A stretch of DNA of 64,000 nucleotides from Verrucomicrobiota bacterium (GTDB lineage: Bacteria; Verrucomicrobiota; Verrucomicrobiia; JADLBR01). The DNA lies in contig JAKQKQ010000189.1 of assembly GCA_029560585.1 (NCBI GenBank), forward strand, positions 117,267-181,266, in the 5' to 3' direction. The notes beneath the pieces are model-generated. The model saw only the letters and a program-made list of their open reading frames with translations. It ran no database searches and was not told where the DNA came from. The position numbers were made by a program, and so were the translations under genes. Shown here one piece after another: positions 44,262 to 53,021 of this stretch (positions within the stretch are counted from its first letter, which is position 1; the number at the start of each line of letters is the position of its first letter).

Positions 44262-45080
44262 GTGTCCGAAAGCTTCCTCACCATACTCTACGGCATTCTC
44301 GAGGGCGTCACCGAATTCCTCCCCATCTCCTCGACGGGCCATCTCCTCATCGCACAGCACTTCTTCGAGGCCAAGGCCGACGCATTCAATATCATCATCC
44401 AGGCAGGCGCGGTCTCGGCCGTCGTCGCCATCTACTGGCGCCGCCTGCTCGCCCTCTGCATCAGCTTCACGCGGCCCGAGAACCGCGACTACGTCCTGAA
44501 GCTGTGCGTCGCGTTCGCGGTGACCATGGTGGGCTGCCTCGTCGCCAGAAAGTTGCTCGGCATCAAGCTGCCCGAGGTGCTCGAGCCCGTCGTGTCAGCC
44601 CTGGTCATCGGCGCCCTGCTCATCTTCCTCGCCGAGCGCTTGCTCAAGCACCACCAGCCCACCGAGACACTCACGTGGTCAACGGCGGTCTGGGTCGGCG
44701 TCGCCCAGATTCTCGCGGCCGTTTTCCCCGGAACATCTCGCTCCGGGGCCACGATCATCGCCGCCATGTTCTGCGGGATGTCACGGCCCGCCGCCACCGA
44801 ATTCTCGTTCCTTCTGAGCATCCCAACGATGTTCGCCGCCAGTGCCTACGCCGCCCTCGAGGCCCAGCAGGCCGGCCAGTTCGACGAGCGCCTCACCGGC
44901 GATCTCGTCGTCGGCTTCATCATCTCCATGCTTTCCGCCTTCATCGTCGTCAAATGGCTCCTGAAATTCGTCCGGAGCCACACCTTCACACCCTTCGCGT
45001 GGTACCGGATCGCCCTTGGCATCGTGCTCGTCTTGCTCCTCGCCGGAGAGCACACCCCGGCCGACCTCATCCACGAGTAG
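44262..45080 (+). CDS. uppP: Undecaprenyl-diphosphatase
   Basis: A 272-residue polytopic inner-membrane enzyme that dephosphorylates undecaprenyl pyrophosphate, recycling the lipid carrier for peptidoglycan and other glycans and giving bacitracin tolerance. The two active-site motifs are present: EGVTEFLPISSTGHLL and PGTSRSGATI. Multiple transmembrane helices cover the protein. GTG start with AAGGAG well placed upstream. It is convergent with lpxA, with a palindrome in the gap. Confidence 0.97.
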   Translation: MSESFLTILYGILEGVTEFLPISSTGHLLIAQHFFEAKADAFNIIIQAGAVSAVVAIYWRRLLALCISFTRPENRDYVLKLCVAFAVTMVGCLVARKLLGIKLPEVLEPVVSALVIGALLIFLAERLLKHHQPTETLTWSTAVWVGVAQILAAVFPGTSRSGATIIAAMFCGMSRPAATEFSFLLSIPTMFAASAYAALEAQQAGQFDERLTGDLVVGFIISMLSAFIVVKWLLKFVRSHTFTPFAWYRIALGIVLVLLLAGEHTPADLIHE

Positions 45081-45092
45081 GCGGCGGCCCAA

Positions 45093-45132
45093 CCCGGAAT
45101 TTCACAGCCCGCAAGGCTGTGAAATATCCGGG
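45093..45132. repeat. 40-bp palindrome family P2, copy 1
   Basis: Inverted repeat with arms CCCGGAATTTCACAGCC and GGCTGTGAAATATCCGGG. A second copy is at 63957-63996. It lies between convergent uppP and lpxA and abuts the lpxA TAG stop codon (45133-45135). A two-way transcription stop is plausible. Confidence 0.88.
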
Positions 45133-45909
45133 CTAATGGATGATCCCGCGCTCCGAAGCCCGGATAAACGCCAGCAGGTGGCCGATCTCGGGACAAGGCC
45201 CAAGCTCCCCCTCGATCCGTTGCACCGCCTGAGAGGTATTCAGCCCGCTGCGATAGAGGAGCTTGAAGGCCGCCTTCATCCGCTTGATCGTCTCCTCGGA
45301 TAGCCCCTGCCGCTGCATGCCGACGGAATTCACGCCGCGCGCGCAGGCCGGATTGCCGTCCACCAGCATGAACGGGGGCAGATCCTGCTCGACCTTCGCG
45401 CAGCCGCCAATGAACCCGAACCGCCCCAGCCGGCAGAACTGGTGCACCGCGCTCAGGCCGCCGATCGTCACCCTGTCCTCCACCACCACGTGCCCGCCCA
45501 GCGTCCCGCAGTTCGAGAAAACGCAGTGGTCCCCCACGCGGCAGTCGTGCCCGACGTGCGCGTAGGCCAGCAGATGATTGTGCGACCCGATCACGGTGGC
45601 GTCGCCGGGCCCGTTGCCCCGGTTGATCGTCACGGACTCGCGAAAACAATTGCCCCGCCCGATCTGCAGCCGCGTCGGCTCTCCCCCATAGCGGATGGCC
45701 TGCGTCCGGCCCCCGATCGACGCGAAGGGGTGAAATTCGTTCTCGGGGCCAATCTCTGATGGACCCTGCACCACCACGTGCGCCACCAGCCGACAGCCAT
45801 CCCCGAGGCGCACCCCGGCCCCGATGACGCAGTACGGCCCAATCTCGATCCCGTCGCCCAGCTCGGCCCCGGGGTCCACCACGGCTGTCGGATGAATCTG
45901 ATTCGCCAT
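45133..45909 (-). CDS. lpxA: UDP-N-acetylglucosamine acyltransferase
   Basis: A 258-residue first enzyme of lipid A synthesis. The left-handed beta-helix hexapeptides are clear (IHPTAVVDPGAELGDGIEIG, VIGSHNHLLAYAHVGHDCRV), with the catalytic His in AYAHVGHD, and a C-terminal helical domain follows. The ATG at 45909 lies 7 bp after the lpxC-fabZ stop, with GAGGG upstream, so the genes form one lipid A operon. Length is normal. Confidence 0.96.
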   Translation of the reverse strand: MANQIHPTAVVDPGAELGDGIEIGPYCVIGAGVRLGDGCRLVAHVVVQGPSEIGPENEFHPFASIGGRTQAIRYGGEPTRLQIGRGNCFRESVTINRGNGPGDATVIGSHNHLLAYAHVGHDCRVGDHCVFSNCGTLGGHVVVEDRVTIGGLSAVHQFCRLGRFGFIGGCAKVEQDLPPFMLVDGNPACARGVNSVGMQRQGLSEETIKRMKAAFKLLYRSGLNTSQAVQRIEGELGPCPEIGHLLAFIRASERGIIH

Positions 45910-45916
45910 GGCCCTC

Positions 45917-47230
45917 TCAGAACTCCTGGAAACCAAACGTCAGTTCACCCTCGGAGGCCACCTCGCCCTTGACCACACACTGGCAGTAAGCCCGACCAAC
46001 ACTCCCCCGCGCCTTCGTCAGCTCCACCTGAATCACGATCGTGTCGCCAGGTAAAATCGGCCTCCTGAACTTCACCTTGTCCGCGCTCATGAAGAGCCCC
46101 AGCTTGCCCGCGTCCCCGCTCCTCCGGAGCAGCAGCAGGCTCGCCACCTGCGCCATCGCCTCGATCTGGAGCACCCCCGGCATCACCGGTTTCCCCGGGA
46201 AATGCCCCTGGAAGAATGGCTCGTTGATCGTGATGTTCTTGAGGCCCACCGCCTTGCTGTTCCCCTCGAAATTCACGATCCTGTCCACCAGCAGGAACGG
46301 GTAGCGGTGCGGCAAAATCTGCATGATCTCGTTGATATCGAGACCCATTTCCCCCCTCGGTATGTGCTCGACCGGGAACCTCTGCGCCTCCCGCAGCTTC
46401 AGCTCCCGCATCAGCGCGCGCGATAGCTCCACGTTGAGCGCATGGCCCGTGCGCACCGCCACCACATGCGCTTTGAGCGGCTTCGGGAAAAGCGCCAGAT
46501 CCCCCATGATGTCCAGCACCTTGTGCCGCGCAAACTCGTTCGGGAATCGCGCCGGCTCCCGGGTCAGGATCGCCTCGCCTCGGATGACCACGGCATTCTC
46601 AAGGCTACCGCCCTTGATCAGCCCTTTCTCCAACAGGGGGCTGACCTCCTCGTAGAACACGAAGGTCCGCGCCGGCGCCACCTCCTTCTCGTAGGCGCCC
46701 GCTTTCATCCAGAACCGCGCGAACTGCGTGTGGAAACCGGTGTGTGTCACGTTGGTGCAGGAAACCTCGAAACCGTCACTGGGAAGCGCCACCGCCACGC
46801 CGCCATCCTCGCTCTTCACCCATACGGGCGCCCGCACCTCGAAATACTCCCGGCGCGCCGCCTGCTCCACCACGCCAGCCTTGGATATCAGATCGACGTA
46901 CGGCGCCGCGCTCCCGTCGCAGATCGGCGGCTCGTTGGAATCCATCGCGATCACCGCATTGTCCACCCCCATCCCGCGCAGCGCCGAGAGGACGTGCTCG
47001 ACGGTCTGCACCTTGATGTTCCCCTCCCCGATCGTCGTGGCCCGCTCAACGTGCTTCACGTTATCCACGATCGCCCGGATGGTCGGCTCGTCTTTCAGGT
47101 CCGTCCGGCGGAAGACGTACCCGGTGTTTTCGGCGGCCGGACATAGCGTGAGCGTCACGTCATTGCCCGTGTGAAGGGCCGGACCGGACAACGATGCGCT
47201 CTTGGCGAGAGTTCTTTGCATTTCGGACAT
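45917..47230 (-). CDS. lpxC-fabZ: Bifunctional LpxC deacetylase/FabZ dehydratase
   Basis: A 437-residue fusion. Residues about 1-290 are LpxC, the zinc-dependent UDP-acyl-GlcNAc deacetylase that commits to lipid A: LSGPALHTGNDVTLTL, VEHVLSALRGMGVDNA, EFARHKVLDIMGDLAL with the metal ligands. Residues about 300-437 are FabZ, the hydroxyacyl-ACP dehydratase: ILPHRYPFLLVDRI, FFQGHFPGKPVMPGVLQIEA. The fusion is known from Bacteroidetes and the Chlamydiae/Verrucomicrobia side. ATG at 47230 is chosen; 47221 is also possible. Confidence 0.96.
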   Translation of the reverse strand: MSEMQRTLAKSASLSGPALHTGNDVTLTLCPAAENTGYVFRRTDLKDEPTIRAIVDNVKHVERATTIGEGNIKVQTVEHVLSALRGMGVDNAVIAMDSNEPPICDGSAAPYVDLISKAGVVEQAARREYFEVRAPVWVKSEDGGVAVALPSDGFEVSCTNVTHTGFHTQFARFWMKAGAYEKEVAPARTFVFYEEVSPLLEKGLIKGGSLENAVVIRGEAILTREPARFPNEFARHKVLDIMGDLALFPKPLKAHVVAVRTGHALNVELSRALMRELKLREAQRFPVEHIPRGEMGLDINEIMQILPHRYPFLLVDRIVNFEGNSKAVGLKNITINEPFFQGHFPGKPVMPGVLQIEAMAQVASLLLLRRSGDAGKLGLFMSADKVKFRRPILPGDTIVIQVELTKARGSVGRAYCQCVVKGEVASEGELTFGFQEF

Positions 47231-47290
47231 CAACGGCTTATAACAAACGACGCACATCGCTGGAAAGAGGCTTTTGCAACGCATTTTCTT

Positions 47291-47929
47291 GTGACGACCG
47301 GCCGATTCATCACGCTGGAGGGCTCCGAGGGCTGCGGCAAAAGCACGCAGGCGGCCATCCTCGCCCGTCGCCTTCGCGACGCGGGCCACCCCGTCATCGA
47401 AACCCGGGAACCAGGAGGCACCCCGCTAGGCGAGGAAATCCGCCACCTGCTCAAATTCCATGCCGCCAGCCGGGGCATGTGCCCCGAGGCCGAACTCCTC
47501 CTCTTCTCCGCAAGCCGCGCCCAGCTCGTCCGCGACGTGATCCGGCCGGCCCTCGCGGCCGGCACCCTCATCATCTGTGACCGCTTTCTCGACTCTTCCA
47601 CGATGTATCAGGGCATCGCCCGGGGCCTGCCGCACCAACTCGTCCAGCACGTCCACACCCTGGCCGTCGGGGATACCCTCCCAAACCTGACGCTCGTGCT
47701 CGACATGGACCCGGAAAAGGCTCGGCTGCGCGCGATGCGCCGCCCCAGGCCCGCCGGCGGCCCAGAAGACCGCATGGAGGCCGAGCCCGCCGAATTCTAT
47801 CGAAACGTCGCCGAGGGTTATCGCGCCCTCGCCGCCGCCGAGCCCCGGCGCGTCCGCATCGTGTCGGCGGAAGGCCCGCCCGATGAGGTTGCCGCGCGCA
47901 TCTGGGAGGAAGTCCGCCATGTCCTTTGA
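47291..47929 (+). CDS. tmk: Thymidylate kinase
   Basis: A 212-residue dTMP kinase. Walker A is LEGSEGCGKSTQAAIL, the DRX-type motif is IICDRFLDSSTMYQG, and the LID region carries RRPRPAGGPEDRMEAE. The GTG at 47291 fits the family N-terminus; no ATG is available near it. It is divergent from lpxC-fabZ across a 60-bp gap and overlaps the DNA polymerase delta'-like gene by 11 bp, a common tmk-holB arrangement. Confidence 0.95.
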   Translation: MTTGRFITLEGSEGCGKSTQAAILARRLRDAGHPVIETREPGGTPLGEEIRHLLKFHAASRGMCPEAELLLFSASRAQLVRDVIRPALAAGTLIICDRFLDSSTMYQGIARGLPHQLVQHVHTLAVGDTLPNLTLVLDMDPEKARLRAMRRPRPAGGPEDRMEAEPAEFYRNVAEGYRALAAAEPRRVRIVSAEGPPDEVAARIWEEVRHVL

Positions 47930-48764
47930 GCCCGGCGAAGCCCTCGACCGCATGCGCCGATGCCTCGCCGACCAGCGCGTGGCCCACGCCTACCTGATCG
48001 TCGGCGACGTCAATCGCTCCGAGGCCACGGTCATACGCCCCTGGCTCAAGGACCTGCTCGGCCGAGATCCCGAAGGCCACCCCGATGTCTTCCGCGTTTC
48101 TCCCCTCTCAAAGCTGCGCCAGATCAGGATCGAACAAATCCGCCAACTCCTCGCCTCGCTCTACCAGACCAGCAGCCTCGGGGGATGGAAAATTGCCATC
48201 GTCTCCGAGGCCGACCGCCTCCTCCCACAGGCCGCGAACGCATTCCTCAAGACCCTCGAGGAGCCCGCACGCCGCACCGTCATCCTCCTCCTCACCGCCG
48301 CCCCAGACCTCCTGCTTCCCACCATCCGCTCGCGCTGCCTCACCATCCGCATCCGGGGCGACGGTGCCCCCGACCCGCCCGAAGACCTCCGCCCCACCCT
48401 GGAGATGCTCGCGACGGCCGACCGCACCGACCCCATCGCCGGCTACCGCTGCCTCAACTCGCTCGGCGATTACCTCGCGATCACCAAAGAACGCTTCGAG
48501 CGCGGCGCCAAGGAACACGTCCGCCAGGCCCGCACCGATGGCCTCGAGGGCGAGGCCCTCGACGCATTGGAGAAGGAACTCGCCGCCCAGGCCCAGACCG
48601 ACTACATCCGCGAACGCCGCGACGCGCTCGCCTTCCTCGCCACGGCCCTCGGTTCCGACCGCCGAAGCGCCCTCGCCATCGAAGAAGCAAACCGCGACCT
48701 CTCCCGCCCGATTCAAGAGGCCCTCGTCCTCGAGCGCCTGTTCCTCAAGCTCTTCGCCGGATAG
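47919..48764 (+). CDS. holB: DNA polymerase III delta'-like subunit
   Basis: A 281-residue AAA+ clamp-loader protein. The N-terminal region (VAHAYLIVGDVNRSEAT) lacks a Walker A motif, as delta' subunits often do. The sensor-like IAIVSEADRLLPQAANAFLK, LEEPARRTVILLLTAAPD and the SRC motif (TIRSRCLTIRI) are present. The cysteine zinc module of E. coli HolB is missing. GGAGGA precedes the ATG. It is coupled to tmk by an 11-bp overlap. Confidence 0.85.
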   Translation: MSFEPGEALDRMRRCLADQRVAHAYLIVGDVNRSEATVIRPWLKDLLGRDPEGHPDVFRVSPLSKLRQIRIEQIRQLLASLYQTSSLGGWKIAIVSEADRLLPQAANAFLKTLEEPARRTVILLLTAAPDLLLPTIRSRCLTIRIRGDGAPDPPEDLRPTLEMLATADRTDPIAGYRCLNSLGDYLAITKERFERGAKEHVRQARTDGLEGEALDALEKELAAQAQTDYIRERRDALAFLATALGSDRRSALAIEEANRDLSRPIQEALVLERLFLKLFAG

Positions 48765-48854
48765 AGGGGCGCTTGTCGCCCCGCCGCCGCGTGGGACGAA
48801 TGACACCAAGACTTCCCGCCCGCGAATCCCCAAGCGCCGATCCAAAGTTCCGGC

Positions 48855-48885
48855 TTGCGACCTCATCCAATAGGTGCATCATAAT
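48855..48885 (+). promoter_or_regulatory. Candidate promoter of tRNA-Phe
   Basis: TTGCGA (48855-48860) and CATAAT (48880-48885) precede the tRNA by 18 bp. The -10 element is close to consensus, but the 19-bp spacing is long, so the -35 assignment is tentative. Confidence 0.4.
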
Positions 48886-48902
48886 TGTTTGCGCCCGCCG
48901 AG

Positions 48903-48978
<76 letters not shown>

Positions 48979-49384
48979 GCTTTTTTCCCCGGATTTCGGT
49001 CGCTGCCCACCGTGACCGACCCCATCCCCAGGCAATCTGGAACTCAGCAAGGCAGGAAGAACCGACCGGGGCGGCTTTGCCCAAGTCTGGGAGGGACGCC
49101 GGCCCCGAGCGTGTCTCAAAACCTCTGAGCCGAGCCGCCTGGCACAGGCGGCCTACAAGTTTTGTAGGGCATCTCTGTGAGATGCCGTGCATTGTCGCGC
49201 GCCGCGCACCCGCATCCATTTCGTCATCGCTCCGTCGGAAGCCACTATTTTTCCGAAAGAACCTAATTCATCCGTGTCAAGCGGCACTGGATTCGCGCGG
49301 GTTTAACCACGAAGGGCACGAAGGACACGAAGGGGCCGCGGGTGCTTCGTGATCTTCGTGCCCTTCGTGGTTCGTTTCCTGGCC
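48979..49384. repeat. Gene-free stretch with long hairpin repeat
   Basis: At 49089-49109 is half of the GC-rich repeat also seen at 5472. At 49305-49372 is a large hairpin with 28-nt arms beginning AACCACGAAGGGCACGAAGG and matching at 26 of 28 positions, loop about 12 nt. This CACGAAGG-type repeat is a familiar dispersed element in PVC genomes. No gene seen. Confidence 0.65.
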
Positions 49385-49570
49385 TCAGATGGCGCGGGCA
49401 ACGTTGCGGGCGCGGAAGTCCTTGCCGCGCTTGTTCAGCGGCAGCCCAGGCTTGCATTTGTAGGAGATGGGCGAAAGCCCCAGCGCGGCCTCGATGGCCT
49501 CGCCCTCGCTCTTGAGGATGCCAAACTTGGCGCCGTCGCGCCCGTATTGATCGTAGGTCTCTCCAGCCAT
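49385..49570 (-). CDS. Short hypothetical protein or gene remnant
   Basis: A 61-residue open frame with strong G/C at third codon positions, as in the real genes around it. The sequence (ETYDQYGRDGAKFGILKSEG, GLPLNKRGKDFRARN) has no motif I recognise. No good ribosome site precedes the ATG. It may be a small gene or the tail of a gene lost by rearrangement, as decayed sequence adjoins it. Confidence 0.4.
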   Translation of the reverse strand: MAGETYDQYGRDGAKFGILKSEGEAIEAALGLSPISYKCKPGLPLNKRGKDFRARNVARAI

Positions 49571-49742
49571 GCATCAGGGGGCGTGTCAAAGGCCGCGCGG
49601 GCGACGCCCGCGCGCAGGTGCGAGGTGCGGGGTGCTGGGAGGAATCCTCCCGCAGGGACGCAGGGGCGCAGGGGTCTTTCGCGGCGGACGCCGGGGCCGG
49701 CGTCCCTCCCCTGGTGGTTTGCGGGGGGCCGAACCCTCCTGG

Positions 49743-49934
49743 CTAGGCGGCGGCTTTTGGGGCGGAGAAGTGTGCGGAGACGATGTGCCAGAGGACGAAG
49801 TGCATTTTCATGGAGTCGCCGAAGTCGTTGGGGCCGGAGGGGTCTTTTCCCTCGACGAATGCTGTTCTTTCATGTCGTCGTCGTCGTAGTGATAGACGAG
49901 GTTCTCGCGGCCGCGGTGCAAGGCGGTAGATCCC
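49743..49934 (-). pseudogene. Frameshifted 3' remnant of an unknown gene
   Basis: On the minus strand two frames together give a plausible protein tail. HRGRENLVYHYDDDDMKE continues, after a shift near 49855, into AFVEGKDPSGPNDFGDSM and KMHFVLWHIVSAHFSAPK, then stops at 49743-49745. Both parts have the strong third-position GC of true genes. The 5' part is missing, cut off at the end of the glycoside-hydrolase-like gene. Family not recognised. The neighbouring 49571-49742 holds the half repeat at 49684-49711 and nothing else. Confidence 0.35.
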
Positions 49935-52220
49935 CTATTCCGCCTTCTTGCGCGCAATCTTGCACGCGACGTCGGTCCCGATCGCTGGCAGGCGAAGTTC
50001 CAGAAACCCTCCCCCGCACTCCGCGTCTTCCTCCCGAGTGACAACACCTTGGTACGTATCCCACCAGGCGACTCGGTAGCGTCCATCCTTGAGCCCCCCA
50101 ATCCTCACCGTTGCCGGTCCAACGGGTTTCTCGGCCGATAGGCCCGCTGCCTTAAAGGCCCATTCGTTCAAGCGGTCGTGGGCCCAAAGCAGTGCCATGT
50201 CATCGGCCCGGACGCCAAAGATCTCCAGATCGGGATAGTGCGACGCATCGCGATAGTTGGTCAGCATGACATGCCCAACCCGTATGAAGTCCGGCCCGGC
50301 ATTGTCCAACTGGATCTCGTGTCGGCCCGCCGCAACGTCCACCGAGAATGACCGATTCACCGCCCTCTTCGGGACGTTGAGCGACGTCTCCCGCAGCGAG
50401 ACTGTGCCATCGACGCGGATCTCTAAGATCCCGTGCGATGCATCGGCCACGTGGACGATGAACTGGCCGGCCTGCGGAAAATTGACCTCAAGGGTGGGCG
50501 GATTCCGCCAGGCCTGACGGCCGCCGCCAAAAAGTTCTGCCCCGAACTCATCGATGCCGGACACCGAGCCATCCGGTCCCACCTCGAATCTCGCGCGTCC
50601 CGCACGCTGACCCCAACCCCCGCCGAGCGGCACCACAAGAACCGGGGAATATCTCGCGCGGCCCTTCTGTTCCAACAGTTGGATGGAATCCGCTCGAAAC
50701 GGGTGGAATGCCCGCGTCGCCCATGGCACGTCGCGCACGAAGTTCGCGATCGCGCGGTACTGCGGGAATAGATTGCGGGGTTCGATGCGCTGGCGCCACC
50801 ACCACGGCAGGGTCGTGCCTCCCGCACCCAGCATCACCGGCGCCCAGAGGGAGTTGTGGAAATCGATGCCATCGGGATCCGTTGCCGCGTCCTTGTGGGC
50901 ATCCTCGCCGCCAACCGCATCGGTCGCCGGACCGCCCCCTTCACCGACGATGTGTGGTTTCGCCCACGCGGCTAGGTGCGCCCCGATCCGCCCCACCATG
51001 GCCGGCAGCGGCGCGTAGATGTGGCTCTGCGTGAAACCCATCCCATCGAGGTCCCACACCGCCGCAAATCGTCCCGGCACCCATTGCCACGTGCTGCTGG
51101 TCATGAGGTGGCCGTTCGGATCCACGCCGCGCAGGTACTCGGTCATCTCCCGATGCCAGGCCGCGATTTCCGGTGTCGCCTCTCCCAGTTCATTCCAGAA
51201 CTCCCAAGCCCAGATGTTGGCGCTGTACCCATAGCGCGCGGCGATGTAGCGGAGCCTTTGCTTGTAGAGCTTGCGCGCGCTCGCGTCGGTCCAGAACTTC
51301 TTAGGGTCATCCAGAAAGCCCCCGTTGGCCACGTTGTAGGGGTGGCCGTCCCAAGATCCGTATCCCCCGCCCTTGCTCAGTTCGCCACCGCCGGTGCCAT
51401 TGCCCAGGCAAAGCATCACTCGGATGCCGTCGCGCCCCCATTGTTCCAGACAACGGTCGGCGATCCACGCGATCCGCTGGTTGTATTTCCCCGCGCCACC
51501 ATACGAGAGTATCCAGTCGCCCGGTTTCGCCCATTTCACGCCTGAAGCGGGGGTCCATTCCAACCACGTGTAGTGGCAAAATGTCCATGCCCTCACACAA
51601 TTGGCGCCGCCCTCCGCCAACAGCCGGGAATGCCTGTAAACCGGCCAGTCATTCTGCAGATTCTGCCCCACGGAAAAAAACGGCCTCTGATCGTCGAATT
51701 CGAAATACCGCTTGTTCCTCTGGCAAACGCGAATGAATCCGGGCGCGCCCGATTCGACGCACCGGAATGTCAGCCGGCCGGATTCCGCCACGGCACCCGA
51801 TCCGGCTTTCGGCGCCCGTGCCCGCACGACGCATGAATAGGGGCCAACCTCCACCGGGCTGAACCGCGCCTTCCAGCAGGGCGCGCCCACCTCGTCCAAT
51901 ATCGGCCTCTTCGAGTCATCGCCCTCGTAGCGGTTCTGAAATCCCTGATAGAAAAATCCCGGCACCACAGCCACCTTCCCCGATGCCGAGGTGAACTCCG
52001 CGGTGACATCGATCTCCTCCGGGTCGTACGGATTCTCCCACGTCCCGGACACATCGAACGCGATCTCCCATTTCCCGAATCGCGGCACATCGCCCGACGC
52101 CGGCTCGGTCGACTCCACCTCGACCTGAAGTCCAAGACACGGCGCGTGGCTACAGGCCACCGCGATCGCCACGGAAATCCATTTCCCCGAAAGACTCATC
52201 CCGGCCATCCATTCACGCAT
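49935..52220 (-). CDS. Secreted DUF5060/glycoside hydrolase-like protein
   Basis: A 761-residue exported protein. After a signal sequence (SVAIAVACSHAPCLG) a DUF5060-like beta domain spans about 30-140 (FGKWEIAFDVSGTWENPYDP, KARFSPVEVGPYSCVV). A TIM barrel of GH5-like type spans about 160-510. Likely catalytic glutamates are in WEFWNELGEAT (acid/base) and HIVGEGGGP (nucleophile). A C-terminal beta domain (about 560-680; VDVAAGRHEIQLDN) is probably a binding module. It should degrade an external polysaccharide; the substrate is not evident. Starts at 52208 and 52199 are alternatives. It is divergent from the ABC exporter genes. Confidence 0.8.
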   Translation of the reverse strand: MREWMAGMSLSGKWISVAIAVACSHAPCLGLQVEVESTEPASGDVPRFGKWEIAFDVSGTWENPYDPEEIDVTAEFTSASGKVAVVPGFFYQGFQNRYEGDDSKRPILDEVGAPCWKARFSPVEVGPYSCVVRARAPKAGSGAVAESGRLTFRCVESGAPGFIRVCQRNKRYFEFDDQRPFFSVGQNLQNDWPVYRHSRLLAEGGANCVRAWTFCHYTWLEWTPASGVKWAKPGDWILSYGGAGKYNQRIAWIADRCLEQWGRDGIRVMLCLGNGTGGGELSKGGGYGSWDGHPYNVANGGFLDDPKKFWTDASARKLYKQRLRYIAARYGYSANIWAWEFWNELGEATPEIAAWHREMTEYLRGVDPNGHLMTSSTWQWVPGRFAAVWDLDGMGFTQSHIYAPLPAMVGRIGAHLAAWAKPHIVGEGGGPATDAVGGEDAHKDAATDPDGIDFHNSLWAPVMLGAGGTTLPWWWRQRIEPRNLFPQYRAIANFVRDVPWATRAFHPFRADSIQLLEQKGRARYSPVLVVPLGGGWGQRAGRARFEVGPDGSVSGIDEFGAELFGGGRQAWRNPPTLEVNFPQAGQFIVHVADASHGILEIRVDGTVSLRETSLNVPKRAVNRSFSVDVAAGRHEIQLDNAGPDFIRVGHVMLTNYRDASHYPDLEIFGVRADDMALLWAHDRLNEWAFKAAGLSAEKPVGPATVRIGGLKDGRYRVAWWDTYQGVVTREEDAECGGGFLELRLPAIGTDVACKIARKKAE

Positions 52221-52301
52221 AGCCCATCGGGACCGACGCCTCCAGCCACTTCGCACAAACCCGCTATTGTGACTCCCCGGCCCGCCCCTAAACTATATCC
52301 C

Positions 52302-53021
52302 ATGGCATCGTCAGATCCGATCATCCGGCTCAAGGAGCTGACGAAGATCTACCAGCAGGGGGAAATCCGTGTCACGGCCCTCGATGGCATCGACCTCGAC
52401 ATCGCGGCCGGCGAATTCGTCGCGCTCATGGGTCCATCGGGCTCGGGCAAATCCACGCTGCTGCACATTGTCGCCGGGATCGATCGCCCCACGCGGGGCG
52501 AGTGCTGGGTCGGGGATATCGAGGTATCACGTCTCAACGAGTCCCAGCTCGCGGAATGGCGAAACCACACCATCGGATTCATATTCCAAACCTTCAATCT
52601 GATCCCCGTGCTCACAGCCTTCGAGAACGTCGAATTGCCCCTGCTCCTCACCGGCCTCGCCCCGAGGCGCCGCCGCGAATTGGTCCAGACCGCCCTCGAT
52701 ATCGTCGGCCTCTCCGACCGGAGCCGCCACCTGCCGCGCCAGATGTCGGGCGGCCAAGAACAGCGGGTCGCCATCGCCCGCGCCATCGTCACCGATCCCC
52801 CCATCCTCGTTGCCGATGAGCCCACGGGGAATCTCGATGCCCACTCAGCCGCGACCGTCATGGAGACACTCCAGACACTCAACGGTTCCGCCGGGAAAAC
52901 CATCGTCATGGTCACCCACGACCCCAGGGCCGCCTCCTTCGGTTCCCGCATAATCCATCTCGAGAAGGGCGAACTCATTCGCGAGTCGGCAACGCCGCCG
53001 GGAGGAGGAACCCCCGCGTGA
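52302..53021 (+). CDS. ABC exporter ATPase, MacB/LolD type
   Basis: A 239-residue ABC ATPase. Walker A is GPSGSGKSTLLH, the signature MSGGQEQRVAIARAI, Walker B ILVADEPTGNLD, and the switch His is in VMVTHDPRA. The sequence class fits MacB/LolD/FtsE exporters that use periplasmic adaptors. It is the first gene of a four-gene unit. The ATG at 52302 follows a CTATATCCC tract; the longer frame is a shadow. Confidence 0.93.
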   Translation: MASSDPIIRLKELTKIYQQGEIRVTALDGIDLDIAAGEFVALMGPSGSGKSTLLHIVAGIDRPTRGECWVGDIEVSRLNESQLAEWRNHTIGFIFQTFNLIPVLTAFENVELPLLLTGLAPRRRRELVQTALDIVGLSDRSRHLPRQMSGGQEQRVAIARAIVTDPPILVADEPTGNLDAHSAATVMETLQTLNGSAGKTIVMVTHDPRAASFGSRIIHLEKGELIRESATPPGGGTPA

